Below are positions 1-8,182 of a stretch of DNA of 64,000 nt, in pieces. The notes below the pieces were generated by a model. It searched no databases, had not been told where the DNA came from, and saw only the letters and a program-made list of their open reading frames with translations. Made by a program: the position numbers and the translations under genes. Source of the stretch: Ralstonia thomasii (GTDB taxonomy: Bacteria > Pseudomonadota > Gammaproteobacteria > Burkholderiales > Burkholderiaceae). The stretch is from assembly GCF_958405895.1 (NCBI RefSeq), contig NZ_CATZAR010000012.1; one strand, 5' to 3'. Each line of letters starts with the position of its first letter. Position 1 is the stretch's first letter.

Positions 1-722
1 GCGTGCCCACGCTCAACACGCGCGCCTCAAACTGGTGGGGCAAGGCGCTCATCGGCATGCAATACGCGTTCAACCAGAGCGGGCCGATGAGCATGGCGCC
101 GTCGCAGCTGGGCGTGTTCGCGCGCTCGAACCCGCACGTGTCGCGGCCCGATGTGGAGTACCACGTGCAGCCGCTCTCGCTCGACAAGTTTGGCGATCCG
201 CTGCACGCGTTCAATGCGTTTACCGCGAGCGTGTGCAATCTGCGGCCGACCTCGCGCGGCACGGTGCATGTCACGTCCGCCGACCCGTTTGCCGCGCCGA
301 CCATCGCGCCGAACTACTTGTCCACAGAGGAAGACCGCAAGGTCGCGGCCGATTCGCTGCGCCTCACACGCCGCATCGTCGCGCAGCCAGCCTTGGCGCA
401 ATACAGGCCCGAGGAGTACCTGCCCGGCGCGGCGTTTCAAACCGACGAGGAACTTGCCCGCGCCGCCGGCGAGATCGGCACGACCATCTTCCACCCGGTC
501 GGCACGTGCCGCATGGGGCGCGCCGATGATGCAAACGCGGTGGTCGACGCGCAGCTGCGCGTGCGCGGGATCGAAGGCCTGCGGGTGGTCGACGCGTCCG
601 TCATGCCGACGATTACGTCGGGCAATACCAACTCGCCGACGATCATGATTGCGGAGAAGGCGAGCGAGATGATCCGTGCCGCGCGCAAGGCCCGAGCCCG
701 CGGTGAGGCCGTCCCGGCCTGA
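1..722 (+). CDS. GMC-family oxidoreductase, C-terminal part (5' end outside window)
   Basis: This is the C-terminal ~240 residues of a glucose-methanol-choline family flavoprotein (choline/alcohol dehydrogenase type), which oxidises an alcohol with FAD. The reading frame is open to the left edge, so the N-terminal FAD-binding domain lies outside the window. The GMC_oxred_C signature is clear: HPVGTCRMG carries the family's active-site His, followed by GLRVVDASVMP and the SGNTNSPT motif with the conserved second active-site Asn. The natural substrate cannot be read from this fragment. It stops about 245 bp before the ABC transporter ATPase on the same strand, so a functional link is possible but unproven. 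Confidence 0.9.
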   Translation, partial: VPTLNTRASNWWGKALIGMQYAFNQSGPMSMAPSQLGVFARSNPHVSRPDVEYHVQPLSLDKFGDPLHAFNAFTASVCNLRPTSRGTVHVTSADPFAAPTIAPNYLSTEEDRKVAADSLRLTRRIVAQPALAQYRPEEYLPGAAFQTDEELARAAGEIGTTIFHPVGTCRMGRADDANAVVDAQLRVRGIEGLRVVDASVMPTITSGNTNSPTIMIAEKASEMIRAARKARARGEAVPA

Positions 723-741
723 CACCAGCTCGCGTGCCGAT

Positions 742-769
742 GACACGGGCATGACACACCGCCCGTGTC
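742..769 (+). terminator. hairpin after the GMC oxidoreductase gene
   Basis: A perfect 9-bp stem (GACACGGGC / GCCCGTGTC) with a 10-nt loop lies 20 bp after the stop codon. No U-tract follows, so it may be a Rho-dependent or processing structure rather than a classical intrinsic terminator. Confidence 0.4.
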
Positions 770-967
770 CACTGGATGCGCAATCCGCATTGCCCCGATA
801 GGTAACTCTACGTAACCCCCGGGCGTGAGTCGGAAATCCAATACCGGTGCGGGTTTCCGGGGGGTAAGCAGGGTGTAATCGTCTCGGTAAAAACCCCGAT
901 GTTTTGCAACGCAACAGCCGTTGACAATCATCCGCACCATAAAAAGGACGGGAGACCAGAGGGAATC

Positions 968-1738
968 ATGGCGCAGGACATCATTCTCGAAACGCGCGGA
1001 CTGACCAAGGGCTTCAAGGGCTTTACCGCCGTGTCCGACGTCAACCTGCGCGTGCAGCGTGGGTCCATCCATGCGCTCATCGGCCCGAACGGTGCCGGCA
1101 AGACGACCTGTTTCAACCTGCTGACCAAATTCCTGGTGCCCACGCGCGGCACGATCCTGTTCAACGGCGTCGATATCACGTCGGAGAAGCCGGCACAGAT
1201 CGCGCGCCGCGGCGTCATCCGCTCGTTCCAGATCTCCGCCGTGTTTCCGCATCTGACGGTGATGGAAAACGTTCGCGTTGGACTGCAGCGGCAGCTCGGC
1301 ACGGCGTACGCGTTCTGGCGCAGCGAGCAGTCGCTCAACACGCTGAATGCGCGGGCGATGGAGTTGCTCGAACAGGTGGGCCTGACCGAGTTTGCGCACA
1401 CCGTGACGGTGGAGCTGCCCTACGGCCGCAAGCGCGCGCTGGAGATTGCCACCACGCTGGCGATGGAGCCCGAGCTGATGCTGCTCGACGAGCCCACGCA
1501 GGGCATGGGCCACGAAGACGTGGACCGCGTGACGGAGCTGATCAAGCGCGTCGCACAGGGCCGCACGATCCTGATGGTCGAACACAACATGAACGTGGTC
1601 TCGTCCATCGCCGACAAGATCACGGTGCTGCAGCGCGGCCAGATCCTGGCCGAAGGCCCGTACGAAGACGTCTCGAAGAACCCGCAGGTGATGGAAGCCT
1701 ATATGGGCACCGCCGATGCGGCGCTGGAAGGCCATTGA
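968..1738 (+). CDS. livG: ABC transporter ATP-binding protein, LivG family
   Basis: This is a cytoplasmic ATPase of a branched-chain-amino-acid-type (HAAT) importer, 256 residues. The Walker A motif GPNGAGKT is intact at residues 39-46, the LivG-type signature LPYGRKRALEIA follows, and Walker B leads into LLDEPTQGMG. An earlier in-frame ATG at 899 exists, but the start at 968 follows a purine-rich GAGGGAATC stretch and gives the normal LivG N terminus. It is the first gene of a five-gene transporter cluster (ATPase, ATPase, binding protein, permease, permease). The family covers Leu/Ile/Val, other amino acids, urea and aromatic acids, so the substrate is not certain. Confidence 0.9.
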   Translation: MAQDIILETRGLTKGFKGFTAVSDVNLRVQRGSIHALIGPNGAGKTTCFNLLTKFLVPTRGTILFNGVDITSEKPAQIARRGVIRSFQISAVFPHLTVMENVRVGLQRQLGTAYAFWRSEQSLNTLNARAMELLEQVGLTEFAHTVTVELPYGRKRALEIATTLAMEPELMLLDEPTQGMGHEDVDRVTELIKRVAQGRTILMVEHNMNVVSSIADKITVLQRGQILAEGPYEDVSKNPQVMEAYMGTADAALEGH

Positions 1739-1832
1739 GGCCACTGATCGACGCTGATCGATCACGCGACGCGGCCACACGCCGCGCATCAAACGTAAGC
1801 GAACGCTAGACCCGAACACACGAGAACACTGC

Positions 1833-2573
1833 ATGAGCACGCCCGCGCTCCAGATCAAGGACCTGCACGCCTGGTACGGCGAATCGCACATCCTGCATGG
1901 TGTCGACCTGACCGTGAACCGCGGCGAGGTGGTCACGCTGCTCGGCCGCAACGGTGCGGGCCGTACCACCACGCTGCGCGCCATCATGGGCCTGGTGGGC
2001 ACGCGCAAAGGCTCCATCGTCGTGCATGACGCTGGCGGCCAGGGTGTGGAAACGATCGACCTGCCCACGCACAAGATCGCCCACTGCGGCATCGGGTACT
2101 GCCCCGAGGAGCGCGGCATTTTCTCGAGCCTGTCGTGCGAAGAGAACCTGATGCTGCCGCCGGTGCTGAAGGGCCAGGTGGCCAAGACCGGCAATGCCGG
2201 TATGAGCATCGACGAGATCTACGAGATGTTCCCCAACCTGGCCGAGCGCCGCCAAAGCCAGGGCACGCGCCTGTCGGGCGGCGAGCAGCAGATGCTGGCG
2301 GTCGGGCGCATCCTGCGCACCGGCGCGAACCTGTTGCTGCTCGACGAGATTTCCGAAGGACTGGCGCCGGTGATCGTGCAGGCGCTGGCCCGCATGATCC
2401 TGATGCTCAAGAAGCGCGGCTACACGGTGGTGATGGTGGAGCAGAACTTCCGCTTTGCCGCGCCGCTGGCAGACCGGTTTTATGTGATGGAACACGGCCG
2501 CATCGTCGAGCGTTTCGAGGCGGCGCAGTTGCAGGACAAGATGCCGGTGCTGCACGAGCTGCTCGGCGTTTAA
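1833..2573 (+). CDS. livF: ABC transporter ATP-binding protein, LivF family (Arg in Walker A)
   Basis: This is the second ATPase of the HAAT importer, 246 residues, of normal LivF length. The signature LSGGEQQMLAVGR and Walker B LLLLDEISEGLAP are present. The Walker A motif reads GRNGAGRT at residues 38-45, so the phosphate-binding Lys is replaced by Arg44 (codon CGT). The same position in the neighbouring LivG is Lys. Loss of this Lys usually cripples ATP hydrolysis in ABC proteins, so this site may be degenerate or the subfamily may tolerate Arg. The rest of the protein shows no decay. It lies 94 bp after livG and 75 bp before the binding-protein start. Confidence 0.9.
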   Translation: MSTPALQIKDLHAWYGESHILHGVDLTVNRGEVVTLLGRNGAGRTTTLRAIMGLVGTRKGSIVVHDAGGQGVETIDLPTHKIAHCGIGYCPEERGIFSSLSCEENLMLPPVLKGQVAKTGNAGMSIDEIYEMFPNLAERRQSQGTRLSGGEQQMLAVGRILRTGANLLLLDEISEGLAPVIVQALARMILMLKKRGYTVVMVEQNFRFAAPLADRFYVMEHGRIVERFEAAQLQDKMPVLHELLGV

Positions 2574-2648
2574 GAGGTTTTCCCGATCGACTTGCAAGAC
2601 CCATGCGCCAGCGTGATCCGCGGCGCGCACGACACAGGAGACAAGACC

Positions 2649-3857
2649 ATGACACTCAAGAAGCTGGCTGGTGCATTGATGGCGGTAGGGCTGGGGGCGG
2701 CCGCATTCGGCGCGCATGCGCAGGTGAGCGGCGACAAGGTGAAGATCGGCTACATCACCGATCTTTCGGGGCTGTATGCCGACATCGACGGGCAGGGCGG
2801 TGTCGAGGCGGTGAAGATGGCGATCGAGGATGCGGGCGGCAAGGTGCTCGGCAAGCCGATCGAACTCGTGACGGCGGACCACCAGAACAAGGCCGACATT
2901 GCCGCATCGAAGGCGCGTGAATGGATGGACCAGCAAGGCCTGGACATGCTGCTGGGCGGCACGAACTCTGCCACGGGCCTGGCCATGAACAAGGTGGCTT
3001 CCGAGAAGAAGCGCGTGTTTATCGACATCGGTGCCGGCACGGCGCGCCTGACCAACGAAGAGTGCACGCCGTACACGATCCACTATGCGTACGACACCGT
3101 GGCACTGGCCAAGGGCACGGGCAGCGCGGTGGTCAAGCAGGGCGGCAAGTCGTGGTTCTTCCTGACCGCCGATTACGCGTTCGGTCACTCGCTGGAGAAC
3201 GACACCACGGCTGTGGTGAAGGCCAACGGCGGCACGGTGGTCGGTTCGGTCAAGCACCCGCTGTCGGCATCGGACTTCTCGTCGTACCTGCTGCAGGCGC
3301 AGTCGTCCAAGGCACAGATCCTGGGCCTGGCCAACGCCGGCGGCGACACGATCAACTCGATCAAGGCAGCCAAGGAATTCGGCATCACCAAGACGATGAA
3401 GATCGCAGGCCTGCTGATGTTCATCAACGACGTGCACAGCCTGGGTCTGCAGACGGCCGAAGGCCTGCTGATGACCGACAGCTGGTACTGGGACATGACC
3501 GACGCGTCGCGCAAGTTCGCCAACCGCTACTTCATGAAGATGAAGAAGATGCCGAGCAGCCTGCAGGCAGCGGATTACTCGGCGGTGTCGAACTACATCA
3601 AGGCCGTGGCCGCTGCTGGCACGGATGATCCGGACAAGGTCATCGCCCAGCTCAAGAAGACCAAGATCGACGACTTCTACACGAAGGGCTATATCCGCCA
3701 GGACGGCCGTGCCATCCACGACATGTACCTGCTGCAGGTGAAGACGCCGGCCGAATCGAAGAAGCCGTGGGATTACCTGAAGGTTGTCGCGACGATCCCG
3801 GGCGAGCAGGCTTTCACCACGCCGGCCGAGTCCAAGTGCTCGCTGATGAAGAAGTAA
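2649..3857 (+). CDS. ABC transporter periplasmic substrate-binding protein (Leu/Ile/Val-type, Peripla_BP_6)
   Basis: This periplasmic ligand-binding protein of the HAAT importer has 402 residues. A signal peptide is visible at residues 1-24 (charged N terminus, Ala/Gly-rich core, cleavage after AHA). The mature protein opens with VKIGYITDLSGLYAD, typical of type-I periplasmic binding folds. The start at 2649 is preceded by CAGGAG at suitable spacing; an upstream in-frame ATG at 2592 would spoil the signal peptide. A strong stem-loop follows the gene at 3873-3902. The ligand cannot be deduced; relatives bind branched-chain amino acids, amides or aromatic compounds. Confidence 0.9.
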   Translation: MTLKKLAGALMAVGLGAAAFGAHAQVSGDKVKIGYITDLSGLYADIDGQGGVEAVKMAIEDAGGKVLGKPIELVTADHQNKADIAASKAREWMDQQGLDMLLGGTNSATGLAMNKVASEKKRVFIDIGAGTARLTNEECTPYTIHYAYDTVALAKGTGSAVVKQGGKSWFFLTADYAFGHSLENDTTAVVKANGGTVVGSVKHPLSASDFSSYLLQAQSSKAQILGLANAGGDTINSIKAAKEFGITKTMKIAGLLMFINDVHSLGLQTAEGLLMTDSWYWDMTDASRKFANRYFMKMKKMPSSLQAADYSAVSNYIKAVAAAGTDDPDKVIAQLKKTKIDDFYTKGYIRQDGRAIHDMYLLQVKTPAESKKPWDYLKVVATIPGEQAFTTPAESKCSLMKK

Positions 3858-3872
3858 AAGCGTAGGCAATCC

Positions 3873-3902
3873 GGCGCCGCCGTCCGTGTGGAGGGCGGCG
3901 CC
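3873..3902 (+). other. intercistronic stem-loop between binding-protein and permease genes
   Basis: The perfect arms GGCGCCGCC and GGCGGCGCC are separated by 12 nt, 15 bp after the binding-protein stop and 35 bp before livH. No U-tract follows. Such structures downstream of binding-protein genes commonly protect the upstream mRNA and lower permease expression; that role is inferred here. Confidence 0.6.
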
Positions 3903-3937
3903 ATCAACGTTGTGTTGGTGTTCTTCCCCTGACCGCG

Positions 3938-4822
3938 ATGGAAATCTTCGGCGTTCCGCTACCGGCCATGCTCAGCCAGCTGCTGCTGGGTCTGGTCAAC
4001 GGTTCCTTCTATGCGATGTTGAGCCTGGGCCTTGCGGTCATCTTCGGGCTGCTCAACGTCATCAATTTTGCGCACGGCGCGCTGTTCATGCTGGGCGCGG
4101 TGCTCACGTGGATGGGCTTCTCGTACCTGGGCGTGCCTTATTGGGCGATGCTCGCGCTCTCGCCGCTGGCGATCGGCTTGCTGGGCGTGGTGATCGAACG
4201 CACGCTGCTGCGGTTCATCTACAAGCTCGATCACCTCTATGGCCTGCTGCTCACGTTGGGCGTGACGCTCGTCATCGAAGGCGTGTTCCGCGCCATCTAC
4301 GGTGTGTCTGGCCTGCCATATGACACGCCCCAACTGCTGCAGGGTGCCACCGACCTCGGCTTCATGATGCTGCCCAACTATCGCGCGTGGGTGGTGGTGG
4401 CGTCGCTGGCGGTGTGCTTTGCCACGTGGTTCATGATCGAGAAGACGAAGCTGGGCGCTTACCTGCGCGCCGGCACGGAGAACCCCAAGCTGGTCGAAGC
4501 CTTTGGCGTGAACGTGCCGCTGATGGTCACGCTTACCTACGGCTTTGGCGTGGCGCTGGCGGCGTTTGCTGGTGTGCTGGCGGCGCCGGTCATCCAGATC
4601 TCGCCGCTGATGGGGCAGAGCATGATCATCACCGTGTTTGCGGTGGTGGTGATTGGCGGCATGGGGTCGATTCTCGGTTCGATCGTCACCGGGCTGGGCC
4701 TGGGCGTGATCGAGGGGCTGACCAAGGTGTTTTATCCACAGGCGTCGGCGACCGTGGTGTTCGTGATCATGGTGCTGGTGCTGCTGGTGCGTCCGGCGGG
4801 CCTGTTCGGTAAAGAGAAATGA
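3938..4822 (+). CDS. livH: branched-chain amino acid-type ABC transporter permease, LivH family
   Basis: This is an inner-membrane permease of the HAAT importer, 294 residues, mostly hydrophobic with about eight predicted transmembrane segments. The N-terminal segment LLLGLVNGSFYAMLSLGLAV and the LNVINFAHGALFMLGA motif are typical of LivH. The C terminus (LVRPAGLFGKEK) is also characteristic. Its stop codon overlaps the next gene's start by four bases (ATGA), indicating translational coupling with livM. Confidence 0.92.
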   Translation: MEIFGVPLPAMLSQLLLGLVNGSFYAMLSLGLAVIFGLLNVINFAHGALFMLGAVLTWMGFSYLGVPYWAMLALSPLAIGLLGVVIERTLLRFIYKLDHLYGLLLTLGVTLVIEGVFRAIYGVSGLPYDTPQLLQGATDLGFMMLPNYRAWVVVASLAVCFATWFMIEKTKLGAYLRAGTENPKLVEAFGVNVPLMVTLTYGFGVALAAFAGVLAAPVIQISPLMGQSMIITVFAVVVIGGMGSILGSIVTGLGLGVIEGLTKVFYPQASATVVFVIMVLVLLVRPAGLFGKEK

Positions 4823-5823
4823 GCGGCGCGGCCAACATGACCAACTCTTCTTCCCTCAAATACGTGCTGTACGGGCTGCTTCTGGTGGCGCTGATTGCCG
4901 CGCCGCTGGTGGGCGCGTATCCGGTGTTCGTCGCCAAGCTGCTGTGCTTTGCGCTGTTTGCCTCCGCCTTCAACCTGCTGCTGGGTTACACAGGGCTGCT
5001 ATCGTTCGGGCATGCGGCGTTCTTTGGCGGCGCGGGCTACGTGGCCGGCTACATGATGCGCGACCTGCATGTCACGCCGGAGCTTGGCCTGCTGGCGGGC
5101 ACTGCAGCGGGCGCGTTCATCGGTTTGATCGTCGGCCTGCTCGCCATCCGTCGTCAGGGGATCTACTTCGCGATGATCACACTGGCGCTGGCACAGATGC
5201 TGTATTTCTTCTGCCTTCAGGTGCCATTCACCGGCGGCGAAGACGGCCTGCAGGGCGTGCCGCGCGGCAAGCTGTTCGGCGTGCTGGATCTGTCGTCCGA
5301 CCTCACGCTGTATTACGTCGTGCTCGCTATCGTGGTGCTGGCGTTCCTGCTGATCGTGCGCACGATCCACTCGCCGTTCGGGCAGATCCTCAAGGCCATC
5401 AAGGAGAACGAGCCGCGCGCCACGTCCCTCGGCTACGACACCGATCGTTTCAAGCTGCTGGCCTTCGTGCTGTCGGCGGCGCTGACGGGCCTGGCCGGTT
5501 CGCTCAAGACGCTGGTGCTCGGCTTCGAGACGCTCACCGACGTGCACTGGTCGATGTCCGGCTCGGTCATCCTGATGACGCTGGTAGGCGGCCTGGGTAT
5601 CCTGTCTGGCCCGCTGCTGGGTGCGGCGCTCGTGATCGCGCTGGAAAACAAGCTCGGCGACATCGGCAGTTTCCTCGCTGGCGCCACTGGCATCGACGGC
5701 TTCAATATCCTTGGCGAATCAGTCACCACGGTCACGGGCGCGATCTTCGTGATCTGTGTGCTGACGTTCCGGCGCGGCATCATGGGCGAAATTGCGGCGC
5801 GTGTGCCCTGGCTGCGACGTTGA
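4819..5823 (+). CDS. livM: branched-chain amino acid-type ABC transporter permease, LivM family
   Basis: This is the partner permease of LivH, 334 residues with about nine or ten hydrophobic segments. The family motifs LLGYTGLLSFGHAAFFGGAGY and FGQILKAIKENEPRA (cytoplasmic coupling loop for the ATPases) are present. The start at 4819 overlaps the livH stop; a second ATG at 4837 is possible. It is the last gene of the transporter cluster and is followed by about 200 bp of untranslated sequence and a terminator at 6023. Confidence 0.92.
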   Translation: MSGAANMTNSSSLKYVLYGLLLVALIAAPLVGAYPVFVAKLLCFALFASAFNLLLGYTGLLSFGHAAFFGGAGYVAGYMMRDLHVTPELGLLAGTAAGAFIGLIVGLLAIRRQGIYFAMITLALAQMLYFFCLQVPFTGGEDGLQGVPRGKLFGVLDLSSDLTLYYVVLAIVVLAFLLIVRTIHSPFGQILKAIKENEPRATSLGYDTDRFKLLAFVLSAALTGLAGSLKTLVLGFETLTDVHWSMSGSVILMTLVGGLGILSGPLLGAALVIALENKLGDIGSFLAGATGIDGFNILGESVTTVTGAIFVICVLTFRRGIMGEIAARVPWLRR

Positions 5824-6022
5824 CGCCACAATGCGCGAAGATGCCGGTAAATTTCACCCGAACGGCTGCACTTGGTGCCTCATGCACCGTAAGGGTTTGC
5901 TCTAGTTGCTGCATTGCGGTGCATCTTTTACAGTCTCGTTACGGTTTTCGCACGAGATAAATGAGGCGGGAGCGAGGAGACGACAGCACGCACCGCATGT
6001 ACGGTGGAGATGCAAAATAGAT

Positions 6023-6058
6023 AAAGGCCCTGCCAGGCGATCCCCGGCAGGGCCTTTT
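6023..6058. terminator. bidirectional intrinsic terminator between livM and the converging small gene
   Basis: The stem arms AAAGGCCCTGCC (6023-6034) and GGCAGGGCCTTT (6046-6057) form a 12-bp perfect hairpin with an 11-nt loop, with A/T runs on both sides. It serves the importer operon on plus and abuts the stop codon of the minus-strand gene. Confidence 0.85.
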
Positions 6059-6308
6059 AGTTTGTGCGGTCTCCTTCCGCGAGAGCGCCGGCCAGCAGTG
6101 CCCGCCCCCGGGCGCTGACCGTCACTAGCTGCAGCTCAGGCGGGGATTCGGGCGCGCAGTCGACCAGCCCGTCGATACAGGCATCCTCCCAGATCGACAA
6201 GCGCGGGCACGACGTCCGCCACGTTTCCAGCACTTCGGCGTAGGGCCGGGGCCGCTCGGCCAGCGACTGCAGCAATTGCAGGGTGAGGGCGCGGGTCGGG
6301 TCTGCCAT
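6057..6308 (-). CDS. hypothetical protein, 83 residues
   Basis: This small cytoplasmic protein starts MADPTRALTL and has no signal peptide or membrane segment. The start at 6308 has a GGAG ribosome site about 9 bases upstream; a longer in-frame start at 6356 is possible. The sequence is compatible with a small helical or winged-helix-like fold (a C-terminal VTVSARGRALLAGAL segment), but I do not recognise a named family. It is divergent from the GNAT-like gene at 6428 and its stop overlaps the terminator. Function is unknown. Confidence 0.6.
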   Translation of the reverse strand: MADPTRALTLQLLQSLAERPRPYAEVLETWRTSCPRLSIWEDACIDGLVDCAPESPPELQLVTVSARGRALLAGALAEGDRTN

Positions 6309-6427
6309 GGCGGGCTCCGTGGGGCGACGCATCCATTCTGGTTCGTGCAGATTCACAAGAGAAATGCATTAGGCGTCGACGCCTATGCGCGCGCTGCATG
6401 ACAATGGCGCCTTCGCCAGAGCCGCCC

Positions 6428-6865
6428 ATGATCCTGTCCACCCGCCTTGCCACGCCTGAAGACCGCGCGCACCTGCTGACCGCCGTCGCGTCGACCGCCT
6501 CGCCGCTGCAGCTGGCGCATGCCGTCGATACGCTGCTCGCTCATCCGAGCGTGCATCCATGCTTCCTGGTGGAGACGGGTGAGGTGTTGGCCGGCGTGGT
6601 GCCGATCACGCTCGTGCCGCATCTGATGCTGGGCGGTCTGGTGGCGTGGTTGCCGGCTGGCGTGATGCTATTTACCGGTGACATGGCCACGCGTGAGGCC
6701 GCCTTGGCGGCCGTCAATGAGTACGCCAGGGCACACGGCATACTCCACGTCCTGCTGCCGCCCGCGGCGCTTTCGGCTGAAGACGCCGCAGCGCTCGGCT
6801 TTGTGCCCGACGCGTCGGGCTGCTGGCGGCGCAGCGCACGCCCGTCGCCCAAGTCGCTGGGCTAA
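6428..6865 (+). CDS. GNAT-like hypothetical protein
   Basis: This 145-residue protein has an N-terminal pattern (MILSTRLATPEDRAHLLTAV) and a C-terminal pattern (VNEYARAHGI, then AAALGFVPDASGCWRR) that resemble the GNAT acyltransferase fold. I do not see a clear acetyl-CoA-binding R/Q-x-x-G-x-G/A loop, so catalytic activity is uncertain. Upstream in-frame ATGs at 6398 and 6404 would add about ten unremarkable residues. The gene ends 23 bp before the TSUP permease gene, suggesting co-transcription. Confidence 0.6.
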   Translation: MILSTRLATPEDRAHLLTAVASTASPLQLAHAVDTLLAHPSVHPCFLVETGEVLAGVVPITLVPHLMLGGLVAWLPAGVMLFTGDMATREAALAAVNEYARAHGILHVLLPPAALSAEDAAALGFVPDASGCWRRSARPSPKSLG

Positions 6866-6888
6866 TCCTTCGTGTTTCGTTTCTCCTG

Positions 6889-7647
6889 ATGGAATTCGCT
6901 TTGCTCGCCGTGGCCGGCTTTCTGGCCGGCCTGATCGATGCCGTAGCCGGTGGCGGCGGCCTAGTGCAGATTCCCGCCCTGTTCTCTGCGTATCCGAACA
7001 TCGCGCCCGCTACGCTCATCGGTACGAACAAGGTCGCGTCGATGTCGGGCACCGCGACGGCGGCGGTGCGCTACGGCCGCACGGTGCGCATCTATTGGGG
7101 CGCGACGGCACCGGCGGTGGTCACCGCGTTTATGTTTTCGCTACTGGGCGCGTGGGCGCTCATGCATATTCCCGCCGAACCGCTGCGCCGTGCGCTGCCG
7201 TTCGTGCTGGCGGTGCTGCTCGTCTACACGGTGGCCAAGAAGAATCTGGGCGCCGATCACGCCCCGAGCCTCCAGGGCTGGCGCGAGCGGGCGACGGCGT
7301 TGCTGGCTGGCGCCGCCATCGGTTTCTACGACGGCGTCTTCGGCCCGGGCACCGGCAGCTTTCTGATGATCGTGTTTGTGCGCGTGTTTGGGTACGACTT
7401 TCTGCACGCGTCGGCGTCCACCAAGATCGTGAATCTGGCGACCAACGTGGCGGCCCTGTTACTGTTGGCCGCCAAGGGCCACGTGTGGTGGCAGCTTGGC
7501 GTGGTGATGGCAGTCGCCAACGTGGCCGGCAATCAGGTCGGCAGCCACCTCGCGTTGCGGCACGGCAGCCGCTTCGTGCGCAAGGTGTTCATCGTGGTGG
7601 TGCTGGCGTTGATTTTGAAGACGGCTTACGACGCGTTCATCCGTTGA
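6889..7647 (+). CDS. TSUP (TauE/SafE) family permease, YfcA-like
   Basis: This inner-membrane protein of 252 residues belongs to the sulfite-exporter/TauE family and has about eight hydrophobic segments. The duplicated family motifs are seen: GLIDAVAGGGGLVQIP near the N terminus and FYDGVFGPGTGSFLMI in the second half. Members move sulfur-containing or organic anions; the substrate here is unknown. The gene converges with the cupin gene on the other strand, with the stops overlapping by 11 bp. Confidence 0.88.
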   Translation: MEFALLAVAGFLAGLIDAVAGGGGLVQIPALFSAYPNIAPATLIGTNKVASMSGTATAAVRYGRTVRIYWGATAPAVVTAFMFSLLGAWALMHIPAEPLRRALPFVLAVLLVYTVAKKNLGADHAPSLQGWRERATALLAGAAIGFYDGVFGPGTGSFLMIVFVRVFGYDFLHASASTKIVNLATNVAALLLLAAKGHVWWQLGVVMAVANVAGNQVGSHLALRHGSRFVRKVFIVVVLALILKTAYDAFIR

Positions 7648-8014
7648 GTTGCTTCTCGAGCGTCACGCTGCGCTCGGTAATGACATCGCCCGTGTGCTGC
7701 GTGGTCACGGTTTCGATCAGCATGATTCCGCATTCCTCGTCGGCAACCGGAAAATGCCGCACGCCACGCGGTACGACGCAGAAGTCACCGGGGCCGAGAT
7801 GCACATCGGCGCGGTCCTCGAAGGCGATTTTCAGGTGGCCATAGACCACGAAAAACAGTTCGTCTTCATTCGGGTGGTCGTGCCAGACGAATTCGCCCTT
7901 GAGCTTGGCGACCTTGATGTATTGGTCGTTGACTTGGCCGACAATGCGCGGCGACCAATAGTCCGTGACCTGTTCCAGCGCGTGCGTGACCTGTACGGCG
8001 TGTCCTGCGAGCAT
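7637..8014 (-). CDS. cupin-domain protein
   Basis: This is a small cytoplasmic cupin of 125 residues. The first cupin motif FVWHDHPNEDELFFVVYG gives the metal-binding His-x-His...Glu set, and the second motif runs through GDFCVVPRGVRHFPV with the last His ligand. It is therefore probably a metal-binding single-domain cupin (isomerase, dioxygenase or sensor); substrate unknown. The chosen start at 8014 gives the usual N terminus; an upstream start at 8077 is possible but adds low-quality sequence. Confidence 0.8.
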   Translation of the reverse strand: MLAGHAVQVTHALEQVTDYWSPRIVGQVNDQYIKVAKLKGEFVWHDHPNEDELFFVVYGHLKIAFEDRADVHLGPGDFCVVPRGVRHFPVADEECGIMLIETVTTQHTGDVITERSVTLEKQLNG

Positions 8015-8182
8015 GGTGCGCTCCGATGGGTGGGAAGGCACTGAAGATACGGGCGCCCGCCGCGCATTCCCAACCAAACTTTCTAATCGCGCCGATCACG
8101 CGGGCTAATGCGCGGTGCGTTGTCACCGTGTTGCCGCACGGGCTGGCTAGGCTGCAAAGTTCCGCTTTTACTGCGCAGCATC

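Noticed and set aside
4732..4740. Isolated TTATCCACA DnaA box inside livH
   Set aside because: A single 9-mer match within a gene is expected by chance; no second box lies nearby, unlike the cluster before priA.
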